Shown: positions 44,055-53,943, numbered from the stretch's first letter. The stretch is DNA of 64,000 nucleotides from Dyella sp. AtDHG13 (GCF_003201105.1 NZ_QICJ01000001.1:1-64000), one strand, 5' to 3'. Notes: generated by a model not told the origin, from the sequence alone. Numbers and translations are program-made.

Positions 44055-46349
44055 TCACAGGCTCAGTTTCAGGTCCGCCACGTAGGTGCGCTGCGGAAAC
44101 GGGTGGTACAGGTAGTACTTGTCGTTGGTCACGTTGTCGATGCCGAACGATGCCGCCAGATGATCGTTGATCTGGTAGTGCGCACGCACGTCGAACACGG
44201 TGAACTTGTCGAAGGCGCCGAACACGTGCGGCGTGTTGTCGGTGTTGTCCATCGTCGAATACTGCTTGCCGCTGTAACGGCCCGCCAGCGTGAACGCCCA
44301 GGCCGCATCGGGCCGATAGGTTGCCACCGCCGTGGCGCGCCAGCGTGGCACGTAGGGCACGTGCTTGCCATCGGATGTGGTGCCGGCCGCGCTGGCGAAG
44401 CTGTCGTTGGACAGGATGGTCGAGTCGACGAAGGTCACGCTGCCCGACAGCTCCAGCCCCTGGATCAGCACATTGTCCTTCTGCGCGACGAGCTCGATGC
44501 CGCGATTGCGCAGCTTGCCCACGTTCGTCACGTAGGTCACCGGCACGGCCACGTTGGGCAAGGTGGAGGTCTGCGAGATCAGCGCGTTCTTCGTGTTCTC
44601 CTGGAACAGCGACAGGCGCAGCATGCCCTGCTCGATCGCATGCTCCACGGCAAGCTCGCCGCTGCGCGCGGTTTCCGGCTTCAGGTTGGGGTTGGGCACG
44701 CTGTAGGTCGAGCCGGTCTGCACCAGCTGATACAGCTCGCCCACCGTCGGAAAGCGGATGGCCTTGGCCAGCGAGCCCGTGAGGCGCCAGTCCGGCGCGA
44801 TGCTCCACTGCAAGGTGGCCTTGGGCGAGAAGCCGTCGGCTTTCTCCGCGGGCTGCTGCACGGCCGTCTTGCCGCTGAAGTTGTAACCATCGCTGGCCTT
44901 CCACCACTCGTAGCGGCCACCCAGGGTCAGCAGCCAGTTCGGCGCCAGCCGCCAGGCGTCCTGCAGCCACAGCGCCTGCGTCTGCGTCTTGCCGCGACCG
45001 GCCGCGTACAGCGTGGTCAGGCTGTACGGGTCGGTCCAGTCGCTGAGGTTGGTGGTGGGGTTGTTGAGCTTGTACTGGTCCGCATGCGCTCCGATGGACA
45101 CCTCATGCGCCCCGTCGTAACCCTGCGGACGCCAGATGCCCGTGGCGTCGGCGGTGGACCACTGCGTGCCGCCGTAACTGGCGAGGCGGCCATTGGTGGT
45201 CAAGCCTGTTCCCGTGGTCACGCCAGCCGGCTGCCACTGCTTGTCCTGCAGATAGTCGTAATGAGTCACCACGAACGAGGCGTCGTAGTCGCCCTTGGTA
45301 TCCGACTTCACCGACAGGCCCTGCATCAGGTGGTCCGCGCTGAGCTGATAGATGTTGCTGGCAAAACCCGCCACCTTGCCGTAGGTGGGTTGGCCCGCGG
45401 CATCGGTCAGGTAAGTGTCCACGCGGGACTGGCCGTGGTTGTGCCAGTAGCCCGCCAGGTAGGTCGCCTTCCACTGCGGGGTGATGTCATAGGTGAACTC
45501 GCCGTTGAGGTCGAGCATGCTCGTATGCAGCAGGCCGCCCGCGCCGTAGACGTTCGCCACCTGCCCCACCTTGTTCAATGCGGGAATGGTGCCGCTGGTG
45601 CCGGCGGGGATCGTGCTGCCCGTGATGATCGACAGCGGCTCGCTGAAGCTGTTCGTCGCATTGGCGCCGACGAACCACCCGAAATTGCCGCTGCGCCCGC
45701 CGGCCGTGAGGCTGGTCTGGCTGGTGCTGTAGTTGCCGTGCGTGCCGTACAGGTCGGACGACTGCACCGCCTCGGTTTGCTTGATGGTCACCTCGGTCTT
45801 GTCCGGCATGCGCGTCACGATGTGCATCACGCCCCCGATCGAGTTGCCGGCATAAGCAGCCGAGAACGGCCCGTACATCATGTCGACGTGATCGATGGCC
45901 TCCGGCGAAGTCATGCCCCAGCGCGGCGCGCCGATGGTGTTGTTGTTGGCGATCAATGCCGAGATCGGGATGTCGTCGATGTACACCAGCGTGCGCGCGC
46001 TGGAATTGAGCCCCCAGGTGCGCGTGGCCAGCACCGCCTGGGTGTCGCCGTAATTGCGTTTGCGAAGGAACAGGCTGGGCAGGTATTTCGCCGCGTCTTC
46101 CACGTCCACGGCATTGATGGTGGCCTCCACGCGCTCGGCGGGCACCGTGGCCAGGGTGGCGGGGAAACCTGGGGCCGCCAGTTTCTGCGTGACGGCGGAT
46201 ACCTTGACCGGCCCAAGGCTGGTGACCTTCTTGTCGGGTGTCGTCTGGTCCGGCGAATCGCTGGGCCCCGACTGGGCCATGGCGATGGAGGAAGCAAGCA
46301 GCGTGAGCGGCAATCCAAGGGCCGCTCCGCGCATCAGGGAAAAGCGCAT
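44055..46349 (-). CDS. TonB-dependent outer-membrane receptor
   Basis: 764 residues from ATG 46349. Signal peptide ends AMAQS; residues about 50-200 form the plug (LGPVKVSAVTQ as TonB box region, VYIDDIPIS, MMYGPFSAAYAGNSIGGVMHIVT), the rest a 22-strand barrel ending YVADLKLSL with a terminal hydrophobic residue. Energised by TonB for uptake of a metal chelate or ligand. The adjacent DUF2946 gene with His/Met clusters suggests copper or copper-compound transport, as TonB-copper receptors often neighbour such genes; this is inference. Confidence 0.88.
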   Translation of the reverse strand: MRFSLMRGAALGLPLTLLASSIAMAQSGPSDSPDQTTPDKKVTSLGPVKVSAVTQKLAAPGFPATLATVPAERVEATINAVDVEDAAKYLPSLFLRKRNYGDTQAVLATRTWGLNSSARTLVYIDDIPISALIANNNTIGAPRWGMTSPEAIDHVDMMYGPFSAAYAGNSIGGVMHIVTRMPDKTEVTIKQTEAVQSSDLYGTHGNYSTSQTSLTAGGRSGNFGWFVGANATNSFSEPLSIITGSTIPAGTSGTIPALNKVGQVANVYGAGGLLHTSMLDLNGEFTYDITPQWKATYLAGYWHNHGQSRVDTYLTDAAGQPTYGKVAGFASNIYQLSADHLMQGLSVKSDTKGDYDASFVVTHYDYLQDKQWQPAGVTTGTGLTTNGRLASYGGTQWSTADATGIWRPQGYDGAHEVSIGAHADQYKLNNPTTNLSDWTDPYSLTTLYAAGRGKTQTQALWLQDAWRLAPNWLLTLGGRYEWWKASDGYNFSGKTAVQQPAEKADGFSPKATLQWSIAPDWRLTGSLAKAIRFPTVGELYQLVQTGSTYSVPNPNLKPETARSGELAVEHAIEQGMLRLSLFQENTKNALISQTSTLPNVAVPVTYVTNVGKLRNRGIELVAQKDNVLIQGLELSGSVTFVDSTILSNDSFASAAGTTSDGKHVPYVPRWRATAVATYRPDAAWAFTLAGRYSGKQYSTMDNTDNTPHVFGAFDKFTVFDVRAHYQINDHLAASFGIDNVTNDKYYLYHPFPQRTYVADLKLSL

Positions 46350-46513
46350 GACATGAATTCCATGGTGTCCAGCGCCGCAATGCGGCGCATGACTGGGCAC
46401 AGGCAGACACGGGAACCAACGCATGGGCGCGATACCGCGCCGCCATGCCTGTCCCCTGTGTCGCCATCGATATCGGGCCGCCGCGCACGATGGCGCAGCA
46501 GCCCGCTAGACCG

Positions 46514-46942
46514 TCATCCGAGCAGGATAAGCGGTGGCCCTCGTGGATTCGCGCTGAGCAGTGGCTGCGCATGCCGTGGCGCCGCCGTCCCGGTGTCGGG
46601 CGCGACGGCCGGCAGGGGCGCGGCGAGAAGAAGGGCGACGAACGCGCCCGAAAGCAGCGGCGTATGCGCCAACAACGCGCAGTAGCCGCACTGATCCATG
46701 TGCAGCGCCGGATCGCCGGGCATATCCGGCATGGCGGGCATTGGCATGCCGGCCATATCCGGCATATCGGCATGTTCGCCGCCATGCTCGTGGCCCGCGC
46801 ACAAGGCGCCCGTATCGCTGGAAACCCACAGGGGAAGCGCGCGCGACACCGTGGGCGCAGCCACGAGCAGCCACATGGCGGCCAGGGCCAGCCATGCAAC
46901 AAGGCGTCGTGATGTACGGCGTCGGATCAAACCTTTCCCCAA
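46514..46942 (-). CDS. DUF2946-family His/Met-rich membrane protein
   Basis: 142 residues with a hydrophobic N-terminal segment, a metal-binding-looking region (HEHGGEHADMPDMAGMP to MPDMPGD, residues about 51-76), a CGYC motif (85-88) and a second hydrophobic helix. DUF2946 proteins tend to occur beside TonB-dependent copper receptors. No ATG is available; TTG 46942 is the likely start, TTG 46930 an alternative. Upstream of and in the same orientation as the receptor. Confidence 0.75.
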   Translation of the reverse strand: MGKGLIRRRTSRRLVAWLALAAMWLLVAAPTVSRALPLWVSSDTGALCAGHEHGGEHADMPDMAGMPMPAMPDMPGDPALHMDQCGYCALLAHTPLLSGAFVALLLAAPLPAVAPDTGTAAPRHAQPLLSANPRGPPLILLG

Positions 46943-47058
46943 CCCTTGAGTGGGCTCCAGACATCATCGCATGATCGGCGATATCTGACACGGGTTGACG
47001 GGTGCGGCGCGGCGTCGCTTGTGGGCCGCCGCGCGGCCGGCGTGGCCGCTTCGCCGCG

Positions 47059-47478
47059 TCAGGCGCCCTTTGCCTTGGCTGCCTTCACTCGGCTGCGCGC
47101 CGGCGCATTCTTCTTCAGGTGCGTCCGGTTATAGGCGATGGCGGTGCGCACCAGCGCCTTCAGCGCGCGCTTGTCGAGCTTGTCGCCTTCGTGCAGATCG
47201 ATGGCACGCCACTTGCCGCCATCGAGACCGGCATTGAACAGCTTGCCGGCATCTTCCAGCTGCGCCCCATGCATAAAGGTGATCTTCACCTTGTCCTTGT
47301 GTGCATTGGCGACCGCGATCATGCCGTCGCAGGACCACACCGGGCTGCCCATCCATTTCCAGTCCTCGACGACACCTTCATCGGCGCCAAGGAACGTTTC
47401 GCGGACGCTGGCCAGCATCTTGCCGCGCCAGTCGTCGATGCTTGCGATCAGTTGATCGATGCGCTCTGAAGGATTCAT
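47059..47478 (-). CDS. DUF1801-family protein (YdhG-like)
   Basis: 139 residues from ATG 47478, which has GAGGA upstream. A DUF1801 core is recognisable (WKWMGSPVWSCDGMIAVANAHKDKVKITFMHGA) and the C-terminus is Lys/Ala rich (KAAKAKGA), suggesting nucleic-acid contact. Function unknown; monocistronic. Confidence 0.8.
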   Translation of the reverse strand: MNPSERIDQLIASIDDWRGKMLASVRETFLGADEGVVEDWKWMGSPVWSCDGMIAVANAHKDKVKITFMHGAQLEDAGKLFNAGLDGGKWRAIDLHEGDKLDKRALKALVRTAIAYNRTHLKKNAPARSRVKAAKAKGA

Positions 47479-47915
47479 CGGATCCTCACTCCCTGCGTTG
47501 TGATTCCGAGGTCCGCCCACGCCACCCACGCAGGCGATCGCCACGGCTGATCCGGATAGTACAAGCGATGAAGGCCCCGCATGCCTGCGGGGCCTTCACG
47601 CTCTCTCCCGTCACCCTCGGCTATCGCGGAAGCGCTGCGATAGCACCCTTGCCGCCTCTAGCGACGCCCGAAACATCGCACAGCGCGAGGTACAGGGGAT
47701 GAACGGGGCCGGCCTGCCGCATGGGCTTCGTTCGCCTGTTCAGCGCGGCGTTCCATAACGTCAGTCCGCTGAAAGATGACAGGCCGGAACCAACGGTCGT
47801 CAGTCCGCCCTATCGCAACGCATCATGCGCCCGCCTAAACTGCAGATGGCGGCCTGCTTCAGCATGCGAAGCTGAACGAACAGGCCCGTCTGCCCATGAC
47901 CCAAGGACGGACCAC
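47479..47915. other. Intergenic region, 437 bases, between divergent genes
   Basis: Holds promoters for the DUF1801 and DUF3592 genes and the perfect hairpin at 47570-47597. No other gene seen. Confidence 0.5.
47570..47597. other. Perfect 12-bp hairpin in a divergent promoter region
   Basis: GAAGGCCCCGCA and TGCGGGGCCTTC with a 4-base loop. It looks like an intrinsic terminator stem, but no T-run follows on either strand and no gene reads towards it. It may be the remnant terminator of a lost gene. Confidence 0.5.
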
Positions 47916-48335
47916 ATGGCCACCACTGAGAAAAACCCTTGGCGCCCCTTGCGCCGCTGGGAAAAAGCCGCACTAGCCGCCGTCGGCGTGCTGATACTGA
48001 TCTGGGCAACCTTTCAGACCTGGAAAAACTGGAGCTTCCTGGCGCACTGCGAGCGTGTCACCGGCGTGGTGGTCGAAAACACGGGGCATCCCGTCATTCG
48101 GTTTACCGCGGCGGGCGGCGCAACCGTTCAGTTCGTGCAGAACGGTTACGTCTCGCGCGATGCCGGCTCGGCGATACCCGTCGCTTACGACCCGCACGAC
48201 CCGGCCGGAACCGCGCGCGCCGATACGTTTCTGGCGCTTTGGGCCTCTATACTTGGTCTTCTTCCCATGAGTCTTGGCTGCCTAGCCGCTGCGTTTCTTG
48301 GCGGCGAAATCAGGCTCACCGGCCGATACGGTTGA
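47916..48335 (+). CDS. DUF3592-type membrane protein
   Basis: 139 residues: two membrane helices (about 19-36 and 107-130) flanking a small beta domain (VTGVVVENTGHPVIRFTAAGGATVQFVQNGYVSR, VAYDPHDP), which is the DUF3592 layout. AAGGA lies upstream of ATG 47916. Function unknown. Confidence 0.75.
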   Translation: MATTEKNPWRPLRRWEKAALAAVGVLILIWATFQTWKNWSFLAHCERVTGVVVENTGHPVIRFTAAGGATVQFVQNGYVSRDAGSAIPVAYDPHDPAGTARADTFLALWASILGLLPMSLGCLAAAFLGGEIRLTGRYG

Positions 48336-48361
48336 ATGAACTCTCCGTCGTGACAACACGC

Positions 48362-48396
48362 AAAAGAAAAAGGCGCGGAGCATGCAGCTCCGCGCC
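48362..48396 (-). terminator. Intrinsic terminator of the nuclease gene
   Basis: 10-bp stem GGCGCGGAGC / GCTCCGCGCC with ATGCA loop, followed on the minus strand by TTTTTCTTTT. Lies 29 bases after the nuclease stop; it may also end the convergent DUF3592 transcript. Confidence 0.88.
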
Positions 48397-48424
48397 TCTC
48401 TGAAAGCGAATGCCTTTCGATGAC

Positions 48425-49177
48425 TCAGGGCAACGTCAAGTTGATCGGGTTCGACTTCATGGTGGCCGACAGCGCGGGAAACGGGTCGACGCCGGACATG
48501 GTCTTCACGTCGTCCACCGACACCACGGCGCAGGTGTAGTTGGTTTCATTGGTGCACAGGAACGCCGCCGCGCCCACGCCCGGCTCGTATACCGCCTTCC
48601 AGGTATAGGCGGGCACGGCCACCGCGTCCTTGCCGATGGTCGGGATGTTGTCCGGATCAAACGCCGGGCCCGTCACCACGTACACCTCGCCCAGCTGCGT
48701 CGCGAGATTGCGCACGTAGGTCTCGATCTTTTCCCATTCGCCCGCGTTCAGCACATGCAACTGCGGCACCACGTTGGCCATGGAGAAGGTTTCGCCCTCC
48801 GACGTCAGCGTCGAGGCATCGCCCGCCGGCGTCATGTGGCCGCGGTCGTAACCGCTATTGGTGTAATCGGACGACTGCGAACGATCCGCCGTGGGAATGC
48901 CCGTTTCCTGATGCCAGGAGCCGCTGCGGCTGATGGAATCGGCACCGGCGATCTGCGCCGCGGTCAGATGCTCCGCCGAATACAGCGGCCCCTTCGTCAC
49001 GCCCGATGCAAACAGCACGTACTCGGTGTGGCACACCTCCGTCGTGCGGCTCAACAGCGACGCATCCAGCGTCGGCGCCGAGCCCGCGATAAAGAAGTTG
49101 GGACAGGCCGTGCCGGCGAACGCGCCGCCGGACACGAAGAAACAGACCGCAAGCAGCCAAGATCCGATGCGTGACAT
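48425..49177 (-). CDS. Secreted DNA/RNA non-specific endonuclease (NucA/NUC1 family)
   Basis: 250 residues with signal peptide (to GAFAG). The beta-beta-alpha-metal nuclease motif is present as YDRGHMTPAGD, whose His is the general base, followed by ANVVPQ where the Asn binds Mg. Conserved Cys pairs suggest disulfides for extracellular stability. Degrades DNA and RNA outside the cell, for nutrient use or competition. ATG 49177 is preferred; a longer start at 49192 exists. Confidence 0.92.
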   Translation of the reverse strand: MSRIGSWLLAVCFFVSGGAFAGTACPNFFIAGSAPTLDASLLSRTTEVCHTEYVLFASGVTKGPLYSAEHLTAAQIAGADSISRSGSWHQETGIPTADRSQSSDYTNSGYDRGHMTPAGDASTLTSEGETFSMANVVPQLHVLNAGEWEKIETYVRNLATQLGEVYVVTGPAFDPDNIPTIGKDAVAVPAYTWKAVYEPGVGAAAFLCTNETNYTCAVVSVDDVKTMSGVDPFPALSATMKSNPINLTLP

Positions 49178-50185
49178 GGAGGTCCCCGTCAATAGGTAGT
49201 GCGCGGGAACCTACCGACGGCGAATGTCAGATCAATGACTTTACGGTTGTAGGAAAAACAGCAGGCGAAACCTGTGAATCGCGTCGCATCCGTTTCCCGA
49301 ACTTGGCGTGCAGGAAAGGTGACGCCTCGTCAGCCAAGGCATTCACCATGCCCAGCCCATTCCCGGCGCATCAACACGGAGTGAGGACTACAGACGAGCA
49401 CCACAGGCCTTGCTATGGCGGCAACGCTGCTCGCGGAGTCTTCGGACGGGGTTTGCGAGCAGCCACGACAGCAGGGTCGTGAATAGCGCGGGCCGCATGG
49501 GGTTGCATCCCACACGGCCCGCTGACCACCACCAACTGAAGTAGGAGTTGATCATGGCTACGCCGGATCATAAGGCACGCGCGCACCCGTCTTTTATCCA
49601 AGACGACCACCTCACGCCCTTTCCGGACACTTCGCATCGGGCGAACCTGACAGCGCAACCGCACATCGATGCACCACGCGCTCCCTTGACCGCTTAGGTG
49701 GCAGCACCCTCGCCTGTCGACAGCGAGGCATGACTCTGTCCATCGCGACATGGGCGACAAGCAGAGACGAACGACCCGTCACGGAACCAGACCTGCTCGC
49801 ATGAGCAACGCGCCCCACCCGGCTCGCCCCACCGAAGCCCCGGCATAACCGGCTACCCGCCGACGTGAGGCCAGCGCAAGCCCATTGATCACCCCTGTGG
49901 CGCGGCGGTTTTTGAGTCCGCCGCGCCACACCTAGTAGCCCGGATGGAGCCATGCGTAATCCGGGAATGCGTCACGCGCAACCCGGCATATTCGCGATCC
50001 CACAACACCGATTCCTGAACCACTTCGATCGCGCTACAGCATGTAGGGGTTCACTGATTGAACCAGGCCAGCACAGCCGGTACTTTTCGAAACGCTGCGG
50101 TAGATATCTGGGCAAGGACAACAGCCCTGCTCATCCGCGTACATCATTGCTCGCACTGTCCATGGAAGCCGGAGGGAGTTGACGC
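49178..50185. other. Gene-poor region of about 1 kb
   Basis: Unusually long non-coding stretch before the effector/immunity pair. Except for the small ORF at 49554-49697 it shows no convincing gene: longer ORFs in it have no ribosome site or family resemblance. It may contain decayed effector-locus sequence. Confidence 0.5.
49554..49697 (+). CDS. Possible small protein, 47 residues
   Basis: ATG preceded by AGGAG with a six-base spacer. The 47-residue product (starts MATPDHKARAHPSF, ends DAPRAPLTA) is hydrophilic, rich in Ala, Pro, His and Asp, with no membrane or signal segment and no recognised family. Listed because the ribosome site is good and the surrounding kilobase is otherwise empty. 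Confidence 0.4.
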   Translation: MATPDHKARAHPSFIQDDHLTPFPDTSHRANLTAQPHIDAPRAPLTA

Positions 50186-50734
50186 ATGAAGCGATGCATG
50201 TCGAGAGTCTTGGCTTTGGCTGTACTGGCATTTGTAGTGCCGCTCCTGCCCGCTTGTTCCAGCTCTTCCCGACTACCTGAAGTGCTTGCCTCAGCGCCGC
50301 TCGCCATGGATAAGGCTGGCGCTTCCGTAAGCGTCGACTTCAACGTCACCGAATCGGATATTGCCACCAAGCACCGACTGATGGTGGCCCTGGATTTTCC
50401 GCAGACGAAGAGCATGAAGCTCGAAGACTCCATTCAACATGGAAATGTGCCGGTTGAACTCGAAATCGTCTACCTCACTGATGGAAATTCCATACCAATC
50501 CCCACGCAGGACGACGGAGGCGTTGCCGCACATGCCTGGAAAAACGGTAGTGCCACAGCAAACCTGCACTTGTATGCAACCAATGGCGATACATCGTTCG
50601 TTCTGATCGCTGGCTTCTATCCCACCAAGCCTGGAAGTTACAGAGCCACCGTCAGAACTATCAAAGACCAGCCCCTCTTCGCAGGGATCAACGGCATCAT
50701 CAAAGTTCAGCCGTTCTATAACACAGGCGAATGA
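50186..50734 (+). CDS. Lipoprotein, probable immunity protein for the adjacent effector
   Basis: 182 residues. Signal peptide with lipobox LPAC (Cys 24), then a beta-rich domain (VSVDFNVTESD, VELEIVYLTDGN, TANLHLYATNGD). It may belong to DUF5625-like lipoproteins, but that is uncertain. GGGAG lies seven bases before the ATG. Ten bases upstream of the XVIPCD-effector gene, the usual position of X-Tfi immunity proteins, which are periplasmic lipoproteins that neutralise the toxin delivered by siblings. The region is visibly AT-richer than the window (50% GC in 50761-50820), a sign of transfer. Confidence 0.72.
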   Translation: MKRCMSRVLALAVLAFVVPLLPACSSSSRLPEVLASAPLAMDKAGASVSVDFNVTESDIATKHRLMVALDFPQTKSMKLEDSIQHGNVPVELEIVYLTDGNSIPIPTQDDGGVAAHAWKNGSATANLHLYATNGDTSFVLIAGFYPTKPGSYRATVRTIKDQPLFAGINGIIKVQPFYNTGE

Positions 50735-50744
50735 GTGATAAATC

Positions 50745-51767
50745 ATGACCGATTCGAATAAATATACCTTAACGGTCTATGTTGCCGCTCCTGGCACACC
50801 ACTTCTCAAGGAGCAAGGTCACACCAATGCCACCTCAGGGCCTGGCCATATGTTTTACGTGGTCAGCGATGGCACAAACGCGCCCAGGAGTTATGGCTTT
50901 GCCCCGGTCGAGCACGGCAGCATTAACGGCAAGGGAGAAGTTGCAAGAGATGATCTGCAGAACTACAAAGACCCCTTGTACGCACGGACCATGGAGATAT
51001 CCAAGGATCAATATGACAAGTTGACTGCCTTTGGCGATAACCCGAGGCAATACGGATTCGACACGCAATATAAAGACGTACGCAATAACTGTGTTGATTT
51101 CACCTGGGCAGCCCTCAACCACGCGGGCATCCAGCATCAGAGCCATATCGATCTTGGCACGGGGCCGCTCACTCCAGGCATGCGGGTCCCACTACCCGGT
51201 ACAAGCGAAGGCAAGGGAGCCTTTCGCCCCACCCAAAACATCGACGACATAAAAAGCATCAAAGACCCGATCCCAGGCAGCCCGCTCAACAAAGAGCACA
51301 CCAACCCGATGCCTTCGCGGGACTTCAAACAGTGGTTGCTCAGCGACATTCCACTGGACGACCCATCACACCCCGGCAATGCCATGTACAAGCAGGCCCA
51401 TGAAGGCGTAGCCAAACTCAACGCTCAGCATCAGGTACCCGCTTCCGATCGTGACAAGGATTTTGCCGCCTCGATCGCCACCAACGCCAAAGCAGGCGGC
51501 CTCGATCGTATCGACCACGTTCTGCTCAGCCCAGATGGCGACAAAGTGTTTGCCGTGCAGGGAAGCATGACTAGCGTGCACGGCATGGATCGAAAAATAG
51601 CGAGCATGCAGACCATGGATGCGCTGAATACGCCGCTGTCGCAAAGCAGCGCTCATTGGCAGCAGGCGGCGGAACAGGGACAGCAGCTTCAGCAGCAGGC
51701 GCAGATCAGACTGGAGAATCAGGCGCAGCAGGCCAGTCAGCAGCAAGGTCCGGTGATGCGCGCTTGA
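50745..51767 (+). CDS. Type IV-secreted antibacterial effector with C-terminal XVIPCD and N-terminal papain-like domain
   Basis: 340 residues. Residues about 205-305 match the XVIPCD secretion signal recognised by VirD4 in Xanthomonadales: DDPSHPGNAMYKQAHEGVAKL, GGLDRIDHVLLSPDGDKVFAVQG and TPLSQSSAHW; a Gln-rich tail follows. The N-terminal domain (about 8-135) has His 35 in GPGHMFY before Cys 116 in NNCVDFTWAAL, the order of permuted NlpC/P60-like cysteine hydrolases, so peptidoglycan or lipid amide hydrolysis is likely. No T4SS structural genes are in the window. Paired with the lipoprotein gene directly upstream. Confidence 0.82.
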   Translation: MTDSNKYTLTVYVAAPGTPLLKEQGHTNATSGPGHMFYVVSDGTNAPRSYGFAPVEHGSINGKGEVARDDLQNYKDPLYARTMEISKDQYDKLTAFGDNPRQYGFDTQYKDVRNNCVDFTWAALNHAGIQHQSHIDLGTGPLTPGMRVPLPGTSEGKGAFRPTQNIDDIKSIKDPIPGSPLNKEHTNPMPSRDFKQWLLSDIPLDDPSHPGNAMYKQAHEGVAKLNAQHQVPASDRDKDFAASIATNAKAGGLDRIDHVLLSPDGDKVFAVQGSMTSVHGMDRKIASMQTMDALNTPLSQSSAHWQQAAEQGQQLQQQAQIRLENQAQQASQQQGPVMRA

Positions 51768-51802
51768 TGAGCGACCCGAGCCTCGGCTCTCCGTCGGAAA
51801 CG

Positions 51803-51828
51803 AAAAACGCCCTCATGCGGGGGCGTTT
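51803..51828 (-). terminator. Terminator of tRNA-Ser
   Basis: Stem AAACGCCC / GGGCGTTT with an 8-base loop and, on the minus strand, a run of five Ts. It lies eight bases beyond the tRNA CCA end. Confidence 0.8.
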
Positions 51829-51835
51829 GCGTATC

Positions 51836-51925
51836 TGGCGGAGAGAGTGGGATTCGAACCCACGGTAGGCTTACACCTACGGCAGTTTTCAAGACTGCTG
51901 CCTTAAACCACTCGGCCATCTCTCC
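51836..51925 (-). tRNA. tRNA-Ser (anticodon TGA)
   Basis: Minus-strand gene with acceptor GGAGAGA pairing TCTCTCC, long class II variable arm, GGTTCGAATCC T-arm and anticodon loop CTTGAAA giving TGA. The CCA end is encoded (51836-51838). It lies near serS, the synthetase that charges it. Confidence 0.95.
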
Positions 51926-51961
51926 GAATTGTCGCCGCGAGTCGGTGCGCTATGCGCACCA

Positions 51962-52085
51962 CTACGGCAGTTTGACTCCGGCCCTCCGCCCCTTCGGGGC
52001 CATCGACGTTGTCGATGTTCGCTCCGGCATCCTGCCTTCGCGTCGAGACCGCTGCCTTACACCGCTCGGCCATCTCCACGAATTG
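51962..52085 (-). pseudogene. Degenerate, interrupted second copy of tRNA-Ser
   Basis: On the plus strand the block from 52043 to 52085 matches the 5' part of the intact tRNA with five or so mismatches (TCGAGACCGCTGCCTTACACC versus TCAAGACTGCTGCCTTAAACC) and both are followed by GAATTG. The block CTACGGCAGTTT (51962-51973) repeats the variable-arm side of the intact gene, 85 bases away from its own copy at 51877-51888. The two blocks are separated by about 69 bases of unrelated sequence in the anticodon region, and the 3' half is missing. It cannot make a functional tRNA. Confidence 0.65.
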
Positions 52086-52110
52086 CTCTCGGCTCTTACG
52101 TGACCCGAGC

Positions 52111-52144
52111 CACCTGGATTCCGGCCTGCACCGGAACGACGAGC
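52111..52144 (-). repeat. REP-type element, copy 3
   Basis: CCTGGATTCCGGCCTGCACC GGAACGACGAG, the same core as copy 2 with two changes, between the tRNA pseudogene and the small membrane protein gene. Confidence 0.7.
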
Positions 52145-52155
52145 AACAAATCCTA

Positions 52156-52524
52156 TCAGGAATGGCTCTCCGTGCCCCGCCCTTTTTTCGACAAGGCGAT
52201 CATCGCCCACAGCATGATGCCTACCGGAATGGCCGCGCCGACCAGGGGAAGCAGCAGCACCGGGGAGCGGATGACCATGGGCACCAGTTGGGTGGTGGCG
52301 GCGAAGGCGATGATGCCGAAGCGCAGGGCGCGGCTTTGCCGGGCGAACCAGAAGGCGCCGATGACCAGCACGGTGGCGATGACGCTGAGCACCAGGTCCA
52401 CCATGGGCATGGGGAACATGGTCACCAGCCCTAAGCGGGTGAGCAGCTCGGTGGCGAGGATGGTCAGCAGCGTGTAGCTGGCTGTGAGTTCCACCTTGTC
52501 CCAGCGCGTGCTGCTCATCGCCAT
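52156..52524 (-). CDS. Small four-helix membrane protein
   Basis: 122 residues with four hydrophobic helices and a basic tail (SKKGRGTESHS). No family recognised. Starts at ATG 52524 or 52518, four to ten bases after the serS stop, so it is likely co-transcribed with serS. Confidence 0.7.
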   Translation of the reverse strand: MAMSSTRWDKVELTASYTLLTILATELLTRLGLVTMFPMPMVDLVLSVIATVLVIGAFWFARQSRALRFGIIAFAATTQLVPMVIRSPVLLLPLVGAAIPVGIMLWAMIALSKKGRGTESHS

Positions 52525-52528
52525 GGCT

Positions 52529-53842
<1,314 letters not shown>

Positions 53843-53943
53843 TTATCGCTGCGGGAATGCTTGAGGGGCAATGCGGCGCAAGCTCAGGCTCGCCGCACAC
53901 CTGCCGCATGGAAGCACGGCAGGCATGCCACACGTGCCGCGCT

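Noticed and set aside
44040-46685. 881-codon open frame on the plus strand
   Set aside because: Lies opposite the TonB receptor gene; product is low-complexity Arg/His/Val-rich with no fold, a shadow of GC-rich codon bias.
50745-51767. T6SS or phage-type effector
   Set aside because: No VgrG, PAAR or phage genes nearby, and the C-terminus fits XVIPCD.
51962-52085. Second functional tRNA-Ser with an intron
   Set aside because: The 3' acceptor half is absent and stems carry mismatches, so a pseudogene is the better reading.
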